Origin: Limonium bicolor
Taxonomy: Eukaryota; Streptophyta; Magnoliopsida; Caryophyllales; Plumbaginaceae
Length of the DNA stretch: 64,000 nt
Direction of reading: 5' to 3'
NCBI GenBank assembly: GCA_023374045.1
Contig: CM041777.1
Location: 91,320,300 to 91,384,299 of the forward strand
The position numbers were made by a program, and so were the translations under genes. The notes beneath the pieces were generated by a model, which did not search any database, had not been told where the DNA came from, and saw nothing but the letters and a program-made list of their open reading frames with translations. How positions within the stretch are numbered: position 1 is the stretch's first letter; every line of letters begins with the position of its first letter. Below, piece by piece: positions 11,585 to 24,400 of the stretch.

Positions 11585-12570
11585 TGCAATACCTAATTGA
11601 ATAAAGAGTGAACTAAAATGCTATTTTAGTAATATATAAGTATAACCTAAGTTCTTCTCTTTTTTAAAACTTAACCTAATATATGTATAGTGAATCCTAA
11701 ACTTTGTTTTTGCCAATAGAGAGGCAAAGTGAGTTAGGAAAATGTGTTGGGAACACTAAAAGAGTTAATTACAATCAAGCCAGAATAACAACGAGTGATA
11801 TTGTGCATCAGATAATGAACCAAAAGTAAAAATTCAAACTTCACGTAATGTCTTAAATAAAGAAAATTATGAGTAACAAACAGTAAACTTTAAATGATGA
11901 GTACTAAACCAAAAAGGTTATGTCCAATAAAACGACCGTGATTGAAATAAACACTTTGTTGACTATCTAGTCAATTAACCCGTAAAGTATATTTAACAAG
12001 AGTGCCAACTGAATTTTGGATGATGGTAGACCAGGTGTACACAAATGCAGACACATAACAATCAAGAAATACATACATAAACAACGTCATGGATAAAATC
12101 AACAATGCAATTAAAGTCAACAAAGCTCGATAATAACGTGTTGAATTCCTTGAATGTGGTGTTTGAAATAACATCAAGTAATTAAAGAAACAGAAACTAA
12201 ATGTTTGGAAGTTTAGTATGGCCCATGCATATTGTTGTGATTGGTTTTTGAACAACCTTGTTGGAATGTATCCTGAGTGGTGGTTATGACATTTACATCT
12301 GCATCAACTGGATGCTAATTATGAGATTTTGGTTTGGTTAATGGTTGACCTTGAGTGGAATGGATCCTTATTTAAGGATGGGGAATGATGGAATGGAAAT
12401 TGTGATTGGAATGTTATTGGGATGAATATCCTTGAGTGGTTGATTATTTGATATGCATTTTAGAGTTGGTAATATAACTTGGTGCTTAGTTTACCCGCGC
12501 ACCTGAAAGGGTGTGAGTAGTGGTAGATAATTTTAAACTTCGGGACGAAGTTTCTTTAAGGGGGATCTAC
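11585..12570 (+). mobile_element. Family C internal region, 3' part (left of LTR 1)
   Basis: Matches 20419-21416 and 29275-30277. It is the tail of a C interior interrupted by element A1. No coding sequence seen. It ends with a stem-loop (12536-12552), a polypurine tract (12558-12564) and the start of LTR 1. Compared with the other two copies it lacks many single bases between about 11990 and 12570. Confidence 0.85.
12536..12564 (+). promoter_or_regulatory. Stem-loop plus polypurine tract of family C
   Basis: AACTTCG/CGAAGTT with loop GGA is followed by TTTAAGGGGG. A second stem plus tract (near 12715-12750) lies about 180 bases further on, inside the LTR start, so the region is duplicated. 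The same pair occurs in units 2 and 3 (near 21382 and 21567; 30243 and 30430). Confidence 0.65.
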
Positions 12571-15500
12571 TGAAATACCCCAAAATTAATCTAAATTAAT
12601 TTAGGGGATTTCTTTTATTAAAACCCGTGGAATTTGGAAATGGAAATGTATGGAATAAATAATTGGTATGGAAGTTGGCCAGCACACTGAAGCGGTGTGA
12701 GTAACTGTTAGTGATTCTAAACTTCGGGTCGAAGTTTCTTTTAAGGGGGATCTACTGAAATAATTAATTTAGGGGATTTTTATAAAAACCCTAAATAATA
12801 TTATTAAACACTAAATTAGTGTATGGTATTATTTATAAATTTTTAGGGGACTTCTTATAGTAAATTCTAAATAATAATACAATTTAAATTAATTTATTAT
12901 AAGGTATTATGAATTTAATAACAAGATTTATAAGTCAATAAATCTTGGAAAAATTCCTAGACACTCCAATTATATTATAAAGATTTTAGAAATATTTGGA
13001 GCATTGATTTGAAGCATAAAAGTCAATATAAATTCTAGAAACCCTAAAGCTTCTTAAGCCTTGCTAGGGTTGACTTTTGAGAATGGTCAAACCATCCCAT
13101 GAAACCTATACCAATAAATAGGTTATGAAAACCATGAACGATATAAAAAGAACGTCGAAAACGGATCATCCTAGCCAAAAGTTATGATAGAATGAAGTTT
13201 TAGAGCCAAAATTTTGAAAAGTGCCACGTTCAAGACCACACGGGTCGCGTACTTAGCACAAAAAACCGGCTAAGTATTCTCATTCTCACCAGTATTTTGC
13301 CCTAACTTGTGACGCGTATCTCACTCGTCCTTTCAAAATTTTGAGTGTCGTCTTCTTCATTATCTTCTCCTTAATCTCCTCTTTACAACCAAAGCTCACA
13401 CATAACCTAAATTTTCCTACATCCACCGGAAATTGATCCAAAGTTGTGTCCTTGCAAAGCCATAACCCAGATTTCCAGTTTTCACCGAATTCAGGTAAAC
13501 TTCGTCTCGCCATAACTTCTTCGTTTCTCAGCCACAATTAGTGTTCTTTAGATTATTTTGAAGATCTATAATTTCTCTACAACTTTCATGTTGATGACCA
13601 AAGCTAATTCCCAACCGTTTGGAAGAGAGAGGTGTCTAAAGTTTCGGATTTGTCATCACATAAAATCATAGATTTTTCCAGAAAACGTAAGGTATAAACT
13701 CGTAACTTTCAGCTTAGATTTCTTCTTGTGTGTTGCAAATTGGGTTTAGTTCTTGTTATCAACCAGTAGCACTACATCTCCTCTTTTAATTAAGCCCAAG
13801 AACATGGCCTAACTCGTTCTAGATCATAACTTGTAGATCCTTAAAGTTGGCACCTCGAACAGGCAAAGTTCAAATATTTTCCAGAAAAACCGATTTCGAA
13901 TTCTCCTAGTTTGTGCAATTTTGGTGAGATTTTCTTTCAATTCCTCCGATGTTGCTAATCGGTTTTGCATTTTCGACCAAACCCATGTACCAATTTCATC
14001 TATTATGCATTATACTAAGAGGATTTGGCAAATCAAAATTCGAACTAACATAAACCCTAACCTTCGTTGCCCAGAATCGCATTTGATGTATACTGCATGA
14101 TAGCTTGTATAATTGGTACCATTAGAACCGAAATTGAATTTCTAATCCAATGAAACAAAAATCAGTCGATTTGTGTTCTGTGAGTTGAGAGAAATCAAGG
14201 AAAACGTTACTCGGGTTTCGTTTTGTGTTTGCTGATGAACTCGAGTAGCAGTAGCCGTCGATCGTAGGGTATAGAAACGGACGGCCGAGATTAGAACAGG
14301 GAAGTTTAAGTTGGTTAAGATTTGTAATAATTTCATAATTAAACCCTAACTGTTAGATTTATTCCTTCCGAATGTATTTTGACTTGAAATTTTAACCATA
14401 GATTCCTTATAAAATCTAGTTTATTTCGATGTTAATTAGTATGGTTTTGGAGTTTTCAAACGTAAGTTATGATTTTTGCAAGTTACGGGGATTATGGAAT
14501 TATTTGGTTAAATAAAAAGATATTTTTATGAAATAAAAATTTTATAATATGCTAAAATGTTTATAGCTACTATATATTAATTTGGGAATTTTTGGACAAT
14601 GGAAAATGGGTTTAAAAATTGTGTATATGAATTTTTCATAAGAATAACTTATAATATATGGTTTTTAATGTAACCAAAAATTAAAGTATAGTTTATTAAT
14701 AAACTTTATAGGTTGAGAATAATATTTAAGACCAAACTACATTTAATACAGAATGTTAAGAAATATTTTTGAGTACAATTTTTAAGTATAGTAAATATAT
14801 ATATATATATATAATAAAATATAAGAAATAAAATAGTAACATATGTTAAATCAAGGAATTTAATTAATCTATGTTTATACTAACTATATAATGTGGAGGT
14901 TAATATACTTAAGTAAAACTAAGCAAAATACTTTTTTATAAACCATATTTGGTGTAGATATGTGAAGCAGTTAATATAAATAATTAAATGCAATAAAACT
15001 ACATAAAGAATGTCTTGAATAAATTCTAGTTTATATATGTAATAATAAATAAAAGAAATAAAATACCTTATAGAAAATAGAATATGAAGGAATTAATAAG
15101 TTAAACTAAACCTATACATAATACTATTAAAAGAATATTATATGGGGTAGTATTGAATTGTGGTTATGAAATTAAGCTTAAAGAGTTATCTTGAATTTCT
15201 AAGATCTATATAAACCATATTAAAATAAATGTGTAATATTATTTGTCAAAGACCAGAATGTAAATCTCTAATTTGGTTAAGTAATTAATAAGTTAGGACT
15301 TAGGATTATTTGTAATTAGATTTTGCACATATAGAACTTACTATATAATTAATAAATAAATGAAATACTTTTACACCTAAATGTGAAGTGGATTAGTAAG
15401 TCCAGATTTAATCATTTCATAACATTTATTGTATTGAATAATAACTTAATGTTTTAAGGAAAAATCATTAAAAGGGTTAAGATATAAAACTAAGTTAAAT

Positions 15501-17091
15501 ATGACTAGGGAGTTAATCTAGATAATAATCTTTAAGTTTCTTAGAAGTAGATAAGCCATATAAAATACATTTATAACATTAACTACCAATATTTAGAATG
15601 TGAGTTTATAAATAAGTGTTGTAGTTAATAGCTAGAACTTGTAAAAAGGTTTGTAAATATAAATTAGATATTTAAAACTTTGAACCTTTAATCAGACGGG
15701 ACTAAGTTACATAAGATATTATATTGATATACTTTACGGTAATGGGAAATATTGATATGTTATTTGAATATAAAATATGAGAACTTTCAGAATAGATGAT
15801 CTTATTAAATAATTGGCAATTTCACTTATGAATGGGGATTTAATTCTTAGATAAATTTTACCTTATGTTAAGATATAATACTTATCCTAAAACATAATAG
15901 AGGGAATTAATTTATTAAGTTATTCCTTTGAAACCTTAGGTTTTGTAAAACAATTTAAAACGAAATTAAGACCTAAGTTTATTGAAGTTTAGTATAAAAG
16001 GATTGTACATAGACTATGGGGGGAATGTGTGTAAAAATAAAACATTTAGGAAATTAAATGTAAGTAAGGATACATAAAAGGTTATCTTAAACACCTTATT
16101 ATATAGGTAATAATAAAGCAAATGATATACCTTGTGAATACTAAATGTAAGAGTTCGATAAATCTAAGTTAACTATAATATAGTTATTCAAGATGAGAAG
16201 CAATTTAACATCTTATGACAAGATTATTAAATGGCTGCAAATAAAAGTCATTCTGAACTAAAGATAAGATAATTGAGTTTAGTAGCTCAATTAAGTTATA
16301 ACAAAATGCGTCTACAACACTATGATCCCGATATACAGGATGTATATCTTAATTAAGTTAAGGCGGAAAACTTAATCATAATGGATTATCTAGTAGATAT
16401 TGATAAAAATACATAATCATTACCTTATGGAATAATAGTATAGTATTCTAAGATAAATCCATCATAGGTTATAATACGATGTCTGTCCTAAAGTAAGAAT
16501 AAAGGTATTGAGTTTAAGAGTTATTATTGAGATTCTAAGATTAATTGAGTAATATAAATACACTTATGATATAAAGGTCTTAATGTGAGAATTACGGTTA
16601 AGTATTAGTAAAGTGGATAAGAGTGGAACAATTAACAAGTGTTAGAAGAATACATCCCTTGATCTTACAACCTTGGGCTATACAACATTCTAAAACAAGT
16701 CAAAGGCTATACTTAACATTTAAGCGAAGGGCTTACAAGATGATCGAGGTTTAGAAATAAGAGTGAGGAATCTATCTAAGTTTAACTTAGGGTATGAGAT
16801 ATGGATGATAGACTACCTTTAATATTCTTCAGAGTATTGTTGATTGTTTGCACAAGTTGACTAGAGCTGCTACAGCGTTATCCAGGTACGATTTCTCGTA
16901 CTCCAATACTGATTGCTAACAGACTTAAGGAAATGGTTTGGAAAACGCTAATTGACTTTGAATAAATTTCGAAAGGAATCTGTTTGGGTGACTAACTGAG
17001 CTTGTGTGACTAACTGAGCCTGTTTGTGAAACTTCCTTGGTCATTGGTTCCTCCAATCTAGTTGTTCCACTAGATATTAACTGCCTAGGGT

Positions 17092-17400
17092 TTACACTTC
17101 TACACTCTGTAGGACTGAGTGTTTTGGTATTGCTCTGGTGCGGTTAATGATCTGGTGGGGTGACTGGGAATATAGGAAATATCTGGTGTTGGTAAATTCT
17201 TCCTTTGGACTATGGGTATTGTTTCATCCATGAGTCGAGTTTGATCAGCCTTATTGGGAATGGATTCTTTCTATTGGATATTAATTGTTGAGGGTTTACG
17301 CCTCTGCACTCTGTAGGACTGAGTGTTTTGGTATTGCCCTTGTGCAGTTAATAATCTAATGGGAATATGGGAAAAATGTTAATCTTGGTACTGAGTATGG
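17092..17400 (+). repeat. Two diverged copies of a 110-200 bp module in C LTR 1
   Basis: Both copies contain CACTCTGTAGGACTGAGTG followed by TTTTGGTATTG, at about 17100 and 17298. CACTC and GAGTG can pair. Copies in LTR 2 (25948, 26146) and LTR 3 (34775, 34977) match in order. A third relative is inside element A1 (4940-5055). Confidence 0.75.
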
Positions 17401-17457
17401 GTTCTTTTATTAAGTGGTGCACACACTTTTCACCGATGACTGAGAACGGGTCGGTGG

Positions 17458-17537
17458 CAGCGGAGGTCTGCTATACCTCGTCCATATGGACAACTGACAG
17501 CGGAGGTCTGTTTACCTCGTCCTTGTGACAACTGACT
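17458..17537 (+). repeat. Two 38-40 bp tandem repeats in C LTR 1
   Basis: CAGCGGAGGTCTG...CCTCGTCC...GACAACTGA occurs twice head to tail. The insertion point of element B in LTR 3 lies just after the corresponding pair. Confidence 0.8.
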
Positions 17538-18245
17538 GGCGGTGGGGGCCATCTCTCCCAATTGGTTTTATTCCACTCTTGAGTATATTTGCCTATGGGA
17601 ATCAATCTTCTGAAATGGTGGAGACATAAACTGTCTACCACGGGTTATGGATATTCATGTCATTCCTAGTCCTTTGTGACTACTTAAGTCTTTCTCTCCT
17701 TAACCAGAATTGGTTCTGACATCAACAATGGATGCTTACTAACTATGTGGTGTGACTTCATAAGTGGATGACTTGGTTTGGAAGTTCTTTATCTCTATCT
17801 TTGTCTTGTCCTCTTTTCTCTTTAACTTGATTATTTTGAAGTGCTTTTTTCTCTGTTTACTTTTAAGAGTTTGTTTTCATCTTACTATCTTATTTGAAGA
17901 ACTATGTTTTAATTTACTGTTTTAGAGAATTGTACCAGTTCCATTCCAGGGAACTGACTCACCCCTCTCGGGGTGGGCTGCTTGGTTTCATCTTGCAGGT
18001 ACGAAATTGTTTATACAGGTGGCCACGAAGAGCATGAGTGATTGGGATGGGAGTTAGGAATTGTGGAGCGTTATTTTGTTTTACGTTCAGTTTTGTTTAC
18101 GTTGTTTTCTTGAGTTCAGACCGTAACTTAGATAATTGTAATGGTTGTAATTGGTGAGGTTGGTACCGGGTGTTTGGAACCCGATGGTTTGTAATCGCCT
18201 TAGTATTTTAATTCCGCTGTAAATACGTTAAATAGGGGCGTTACA

Positions 18246-21200
18246 GAAATTGGTATCAGAGCGTAGTTACGCTCTGAATCCGAGAAAACAAGCCGAGTGA
18301 AATACTTAGAATATAGGTGCACTTAAAACTGGGGAATTGGGGTAGAATTGGGAAGTGAGGATTCCAGTAAGGCACGACTCCTAATCTTTCTTGGAATTAT
18401 GAATGATTCCTTTATACACTTTTTGTATGAATGTTTGTTAGGAATAGTGTGTTGTCATACCGTTCGAACATGAAATTACAGTAAAATTATAAGTTGGAAC
18501 ATCATCTATTAGGTATGATAAGATTTTGACTGGGATAAATCATTCATTGAGCTATTTTTCAAAAGCCTACTTATGGAGAATACATTGCTAAAAATACAAT
18601 CCTTTAAAAGCTAGTACACATGTTCCTAGAACTTTAAAGAATACATGTGGTTGAAAATAGTATACAAATGGAGCTTTGAATAACTAAGTGATAAGTACTT
18701 CAACTTCTTTAAAGTTTAAAAATAAATCTCATGAACTACTTGGTACAAATTATTACCTAAAGATAATGTTTAAGATAAATCTTAAGTCTAGGAAGTTATT
18801 AAGCTAACAAGAACTAGTAGCATAGAGAAAGATCAACATCTGAACCTGTGAACTACACTAAAACTCTATGTTAACTTTAGAAAGTAAACACCTAAACCTA
18901 ACACCCTACGGGAAGTGCCTGGTGCGACGAACTCCAAGGCTGAAAGTAGTGGGGGTGCACACCCACTTCTGGAAGTTTAGGGGCTCGACAAGCCTTGTCA
19001 TCTAACCGTAAATAATCTTCTACGCAGGTGATGGATTGTGTTGAACTTGAGGAGGAGTGGTGGTAAGACGTTACCATCACGAAATCTTGAGCTAGGCATA
19101 TTTCATTACTAGCCACAATGAACAATTCAAAACTTTATATTAAGATCCAGTACTAAATTCATACATGTAAAGTTTACCGTGTTAAATCCTTGGTGAAAAA
19201 TACTTACTATGGAGTGAAATCACATGAGTAATGATGTTGAAACCTGGGTTCAGGTTGATTTCTTTTGGCACATAAACTTTATGAGAAGCCTGGAATAACC
19301 CTACAACGTCAATATAATGTTGGAGGAAGTGGTGGCACATACCAATATATGGAGGAAAGAGATTTGAATTTGGGTGCTGCAAGGTAAAACATCTACCCCT
19401 TGCTGAATATAAAAACCATTAAAGGAAGTTACTTAAGAATTGAGGGAATAGAAGAGTAATACTAAACTAAATATTATTGATCCTTAAATATTTCGAGTAT
19501 TGAGCATCTAGTGAAAAATTGAGAGTTACTTGAAGATTTGGAAATTCCCATGTTTATTTAGAAGTTTAACATTATACATATAAAAATTTTAGAAGTCACA
19601 CTAAGAGTGACATTAAAGAGAAGCCACCATTATCTAAGAGAGTACTAAGATTTAATGATCAGAGAAATACTTACATAGAACAAACCTTAAGTAAAATAAT
19701 TATCAAGTGTAAGTGAGTTTTCACTAGACTAACTCATTTAACAAAAAAAAATTCATAGAGATCCTACCTTGAAAAAAACAATTTAACATAAAGAAATCAG
19801 ATTTTGGAGCTACATTATAATTAATAAGAACTTCCTAAAACTCTGCCTTGTGTGAAATTATGTAAATGTGTAATAAGTAATTTTTATGAAGTGAACACTT
19901 AATGATTTGTCTAAAATACGATAGTTAATTATAAAAACAATTGAAACTTGAAAAGTCACAGAAAATATTGATTTTATAGAGTTTTAACTTATGGTTGGCT
20001 AATAAATCCTTGAAGATAATTTTTAAAGATTATCTAGGATATTACATGATTTGAAATATTATTTTAAACTACTCTAGTATGTTACAAATGATTTATAACT
20101 TGTTAAGATAATTGATATGTTAAAATAACATAAAGGGCATATTTACGTATATTAAGTTATAAAACCGTACAAGGTTTCATGAAAAAAAACTTAATTGAAT
20201 TAAAAAAAGGGTTTTCATATACAGTATGATTCTATTTTAAATAAGTTCATGAATTTTCAAGCTATGACAATTAAGAGACTTTAGGTTATAAAATGCTTCT
20301 AGAGAAATATTGTAGTAAGGATATCATTTGAATAATCACGTTACATTATAATGGAATTTTTCTTTTATGAATTAATAGTTTCCAAATCACATGATTTAAG
20401 ATTTTGATACCTATTACATGCAATACCTAATTGAATAAAGAGTGAACTAAAATGCTATTTTAGTAATATATAAGTATAACCTAAGTTCTTCTCTTTTTAA
20501 AACTTAACCTAATATATGTATAGTGAATCCTAAACTTTGTTTTTGCCAATAGAGAGGCAAAGTGAGTTAGGAAAATGTGTTGGGAACACTAAAAGAGTTT
20601 TACAATCAAGCCAGAATAACAACGAGTGATATTGTGCATCAGATAATGAACCAAAAGTAAAAATTCAAACTTCACGTAATGTCTTAAATAAAGAAAATTA
20701 TGAGTAACAAACAGTAAACTTTAAATGATGAGTACTAAACCAAAAAGGTTATGTCCAATAAAACGACCGTGATTGAAATAAACACTTTGTTGACTATCTA
20801 GTCAATTAACCCGTAAAGTATATTTAACAAGAGTGACCAACTGAATTTTGGGATGATGGTTAGACCAGGTGTACACAAATGCAGACACATAACAATCAAG
20901 AAATACATACATAACAACGATCATGGATAAAATCAACAATGCAATTAAAGTCACAACAAAGCTCGATAATAACGTGTTGAATTCCTTGAATGTGGTGTTT
21001 GAAATAAACATCAAGTAATTAAAGAAAACAGAAACTAAATGTTTGGAAGTTTAGTATGGCCCATGCATATTGTTGTGATTGGTTTTTGAAACAACCTTGT
21101 TGGATAATGTATCCTGAGTGGTGGTTAATGACATTTACATCTGCATCAACTGGATGCTAATTATGAGATATTTTGGTTTGGTTAATGGTTGACCTTGAGT

Positions 21201-21416
21201 GGAATGGATCCTTATTTAAGGATGGGGAATGATGGAATGGAAATTGTGATTGGAATTGTTATTGGGATGAATGTCCTTGAGTGGTTTGATTATTTGATAT
21301 GCATTTTAGAGTTGGTAATATAACTTGGTGCTTAGTTTACCCGCGCACCTGAAAGGGGTGAGTAGTTGGTAGATAATTTTAAACTTCGGGACGAAGTTTC
21401 TTTAAGGGGGATCTAC
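18246..21416 (+). mobile_element. Family C internal region, unit 1 (non-coding)
   Basis: It starts with the primer site TGGTATCAGAGC (18251-18262) inside a 10-base inverted repeat (18256-18265 with 18268-18277, loop GT). About 3.17 kb follow with no gag or pol similarity. A GC-richer stretch near 18895-19125 is open on the - strand for 75 codons and is nearly identical in unit 2, but has no domain I recognise and no start context, so I do not call a gene. The region ends in the stem-loop and polypurine tract before LTR 2. It looks like another non-autonomous family. Confidence 0.82.
18251..18277 (+). other. Primer binding site with embedded hairpin (family C)
   Basis: TGGTATCAGAGC matches the initiator tRNA-Met 3' end. 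TCAGAGCGTA and TACGCTCTGA form a perfect 10-base stem with loop GT. The unit 2 copy at 27109-27130 has one stem change (GCGTA to GCATA). Confidence 0.88.
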
Positions 21417-24400
21417 TGAAATACCCCAAAATTAATCTAAATTAATTTAGGGGATTTCTTTTATTAAAACCCGTGGAATTTGGAAATGGAAATGTATGGA
21501 ATAAATAATTGGTATGGAAGTTGGCCAGCACACTGAAGCGGTGTGAGTAACTGTTAGTTGATTCTAAACTTCGGGTCGAAGTTTCTTTTAAGGGGGATCT
21601 ACTGAAATAATTAATTTAGGGGATTTCTTTTATAAAAACCCTAAATAATATTATTAAACACTAAATTAGTGTATGGTATTATTTAAAAATTATTTAGGGG
21701 ACTTCTTATAAAATTCTAAATAATAATACAATTTAAATTAATTTATTATAAGGTATTATGAATTTAATAACAAGATTTATAAGTCAATAAATCTTGGAAA
21801 AATTCCTAGACACTCCAATTATATTATAAAGATTTTAGAAATATTTGGAGCATTGATTTGAAGCATAAAAGTCAATATAAAATTCTAGAAACCCTAAAGC
21901 TTCTTAAGCCTTGCTAGGGTTGACTTTTTAGAATGGTCAAACCATCCCATGAAACCTATACCAATAAATAGGTTATGAAAACCATGAAGATCGATAAAAA
22001 GAACATCGAAAACGGATCATCCTAGCCAAAGTTATGATAGAATGAAGTTTAGAGCCAAAATTTTGAAAAGTGCCACGTGTCAAGACCACACGGGTCGCCG
22101 GTACTTAGCACGAAAACCGGCTAAGTATTCTCATTCTCACCAGTATTTTGCCCTAACTTGTGACGGTCGTATCTCACTCGTCCTTTCGAATTTTTAGTGC
22201 CGTCTTCTTCATTATCTTCTCCTTAATCTCCTCTTTACAACCATAGCTCACACATAACCTAAATCTTCCTACATCCACCGGAAATTGATCCAAAGTTGTG
22301 TCCTTACAAAGGCATAACCCAGATTTCCAGTTTTCACCGAATTCAGGTAAACTTCGTCTCGCCATAACTTCTTCGTTTCTCAGCCACAATTAGTGTTCTT
22401 TAGCTTGTTTCGAAGATCTCTAATTTCTCTACAACTTTCATGTTAATGACCAAAGCCAATTCCCAACCGTTTGGAAGAGAGAGGTGTCTAAAGTTTCGGA
22501 TTTGTCATCACATAAAATCATAGATTTTTCCAGAAAACGTAAGGTATAAACTCGTAACCTTCAGCTTAGATTTCTTCTTGTGTATTGCAAATTGGGTTTA
22601 GTTCTTGTTATCAATCCGTAGCGCTACATCTCCTCTTTTGATTAAGCCCAAGAACATGGCCTAACTCGTTCTAGATCATAACTTGTAGATCCTCAAAGTT
22701 GGCACCTCGAACAGGCAAAGTTCGAATATTTTCCAGAAAAACCGATTTCGAATTCTCCTAGTTTGTGCAATTTCGGTGAGATTTTCTTTCAATTCCTCCG
22801 ATGTTGCTAATCGGTTTTGCATTTTCGACCAAACCCATGTACCAATTTCATCTATTATGCATTATACTAAGAGGATTTGGCAAATCAAAATTCGAACTAA
22901 CATAAACCCTAACCTTCGTTGCCCAGAATCGCATTTGATGTATACTGCATGATAGCTTGTATAATTGGTACCATTAGAACCGAAATTGAATTTCTAATCC
23001 AATGAAACAAAAATCAGTCGATTTGGTTCTGTGAGTTGAGAGAAATCAAGGAAAACGTACTCGGGTTTCGTTTTGTGTTTGCTGATGAACTCGAGTAGCA
23101 GTAGCCGTCCGATCGTAGGGTATAGAAACGGACGGCCGAGATTAGAACAGGGAAGTTTAAGTTGGTTAAGATTTGTAATAATTTCAGAATTAAACCCTAA
23201 CTTGTTAGATTTATACCTTCCCGAATGTATTTTGACTTGAAATTTTAACCATAGATTCCTTATAAAATCTAGTTTATTTCGATGTTAATTAGTATGGTTT
23301 TGGAGTTTTCAAACGTAAGTTATGATTTTTGCAAGTTACGGGGATTATGGAATTATTTGGTTAAATAAAAAGATATTTTTATGAAATAAAATTTTATAAT
23401 ATGACTAAAATGTTATAGCTACTATATATTTATTTGGGAATTTTTGGACAATGGAAAATGGGTTTAAAAATTGTGTATATGAATTTTTCATAAGAATAAC
23501 TTATAATATATGGTTTTTAATGTAACCAAAAATTAAAGTATAGTTTATTAATAAACTTTATAGGTTGAGAATAATATATTAAGACCAAACTAACATTTAA
23601 TACAGAATGTTAAGAAATATTTTTGAGTACAAATTTTTAAGTATAGTAAATATATATATATATATATAAAATATAAGAAATAAAATAGTAACATATGTTA
23701 AATCAAGGAATTTAATTAATCTATGTTTATACTAACTATATAATGTGGAGGTTAATATACTTAAGTAAAACTAAGCAAAATACTTTATTTTATAAACCAT
23801 ATTTTGGTGTAGATATGTGAAGCAGTTAATAAATAATTAAATGCAATAAAACTACATAAAGAATGTCTTGAATAAATTCTAGTTTATATATGTAATAAAT
23901 AAATAAAAGAAATAAAATACCTTATAGAAAATAGAATATGAAGGAATTAATAAGTTAAACTAAACCTATACATAATACTATTAAAAGAATATTATATGGG
24001 GTAGTATTGAATTGTGGTTATGAAATTAAGCTTAAAGAGTTATCTTGAATTTCTAAGATCTATATAAACCATATTAAAATACATGTGTAATATTATTTGT
24101 CAAAGACCAGAATGTAAATCTATAATTTGGTTAAGTAATTAATAAGTTAGGACTTAGGATTATTTGTAATTAGATTTTGCACAAATAGAACTTACTATAT
24201 AATTAATAAATAAATGAAATACTTTTACATCTAAATGTGAAGTGGATTAGTAAGTCTAGATTTAATCATTTCATAACATTTATTGTATTGAATAATAACT
24301 TAATGTTTTAAGGAAAAATCATTAAAAGGGTTAAGATATAAAACTAAGTTAAATATGACTAGGGAGTTAATCTAGATAATAATCTTTAAGTTTCTTAGAA

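Larger units (their letters stand above)
12571..18245 (+). repeat. Family C LTR 1 (about 5.68 kb)
   Basis: It begins TGAAATACCCCAAAATTAATC after the polypurine tract and ends AGGGGCGTTACA, followed by AGAAA and the primer site. The middle (about 14330-16800) is very AT-rich, with a (TA)n run near 14795. It contains no plausible gene. Small ORF-like stretches such as 13286-13537 on - are not supported by codon pattern or homology and recur in every copy. The 3' end carries two tandem duplications and the C/G hairpin with acceptor-like CAG (17960-17998). Confidence 0.88.

Noticed and set aside
14790..14820. (TA)n run as a possible origin or regulatory element
   Set aside because: Simple microsatellite whose length varies among the three C LTRs.
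18898..19125. 75-codon - strand frame repeated at 27751-27978
   Set aside because: Conserved only because the two C units are near-identical; no domain, no promoter context.
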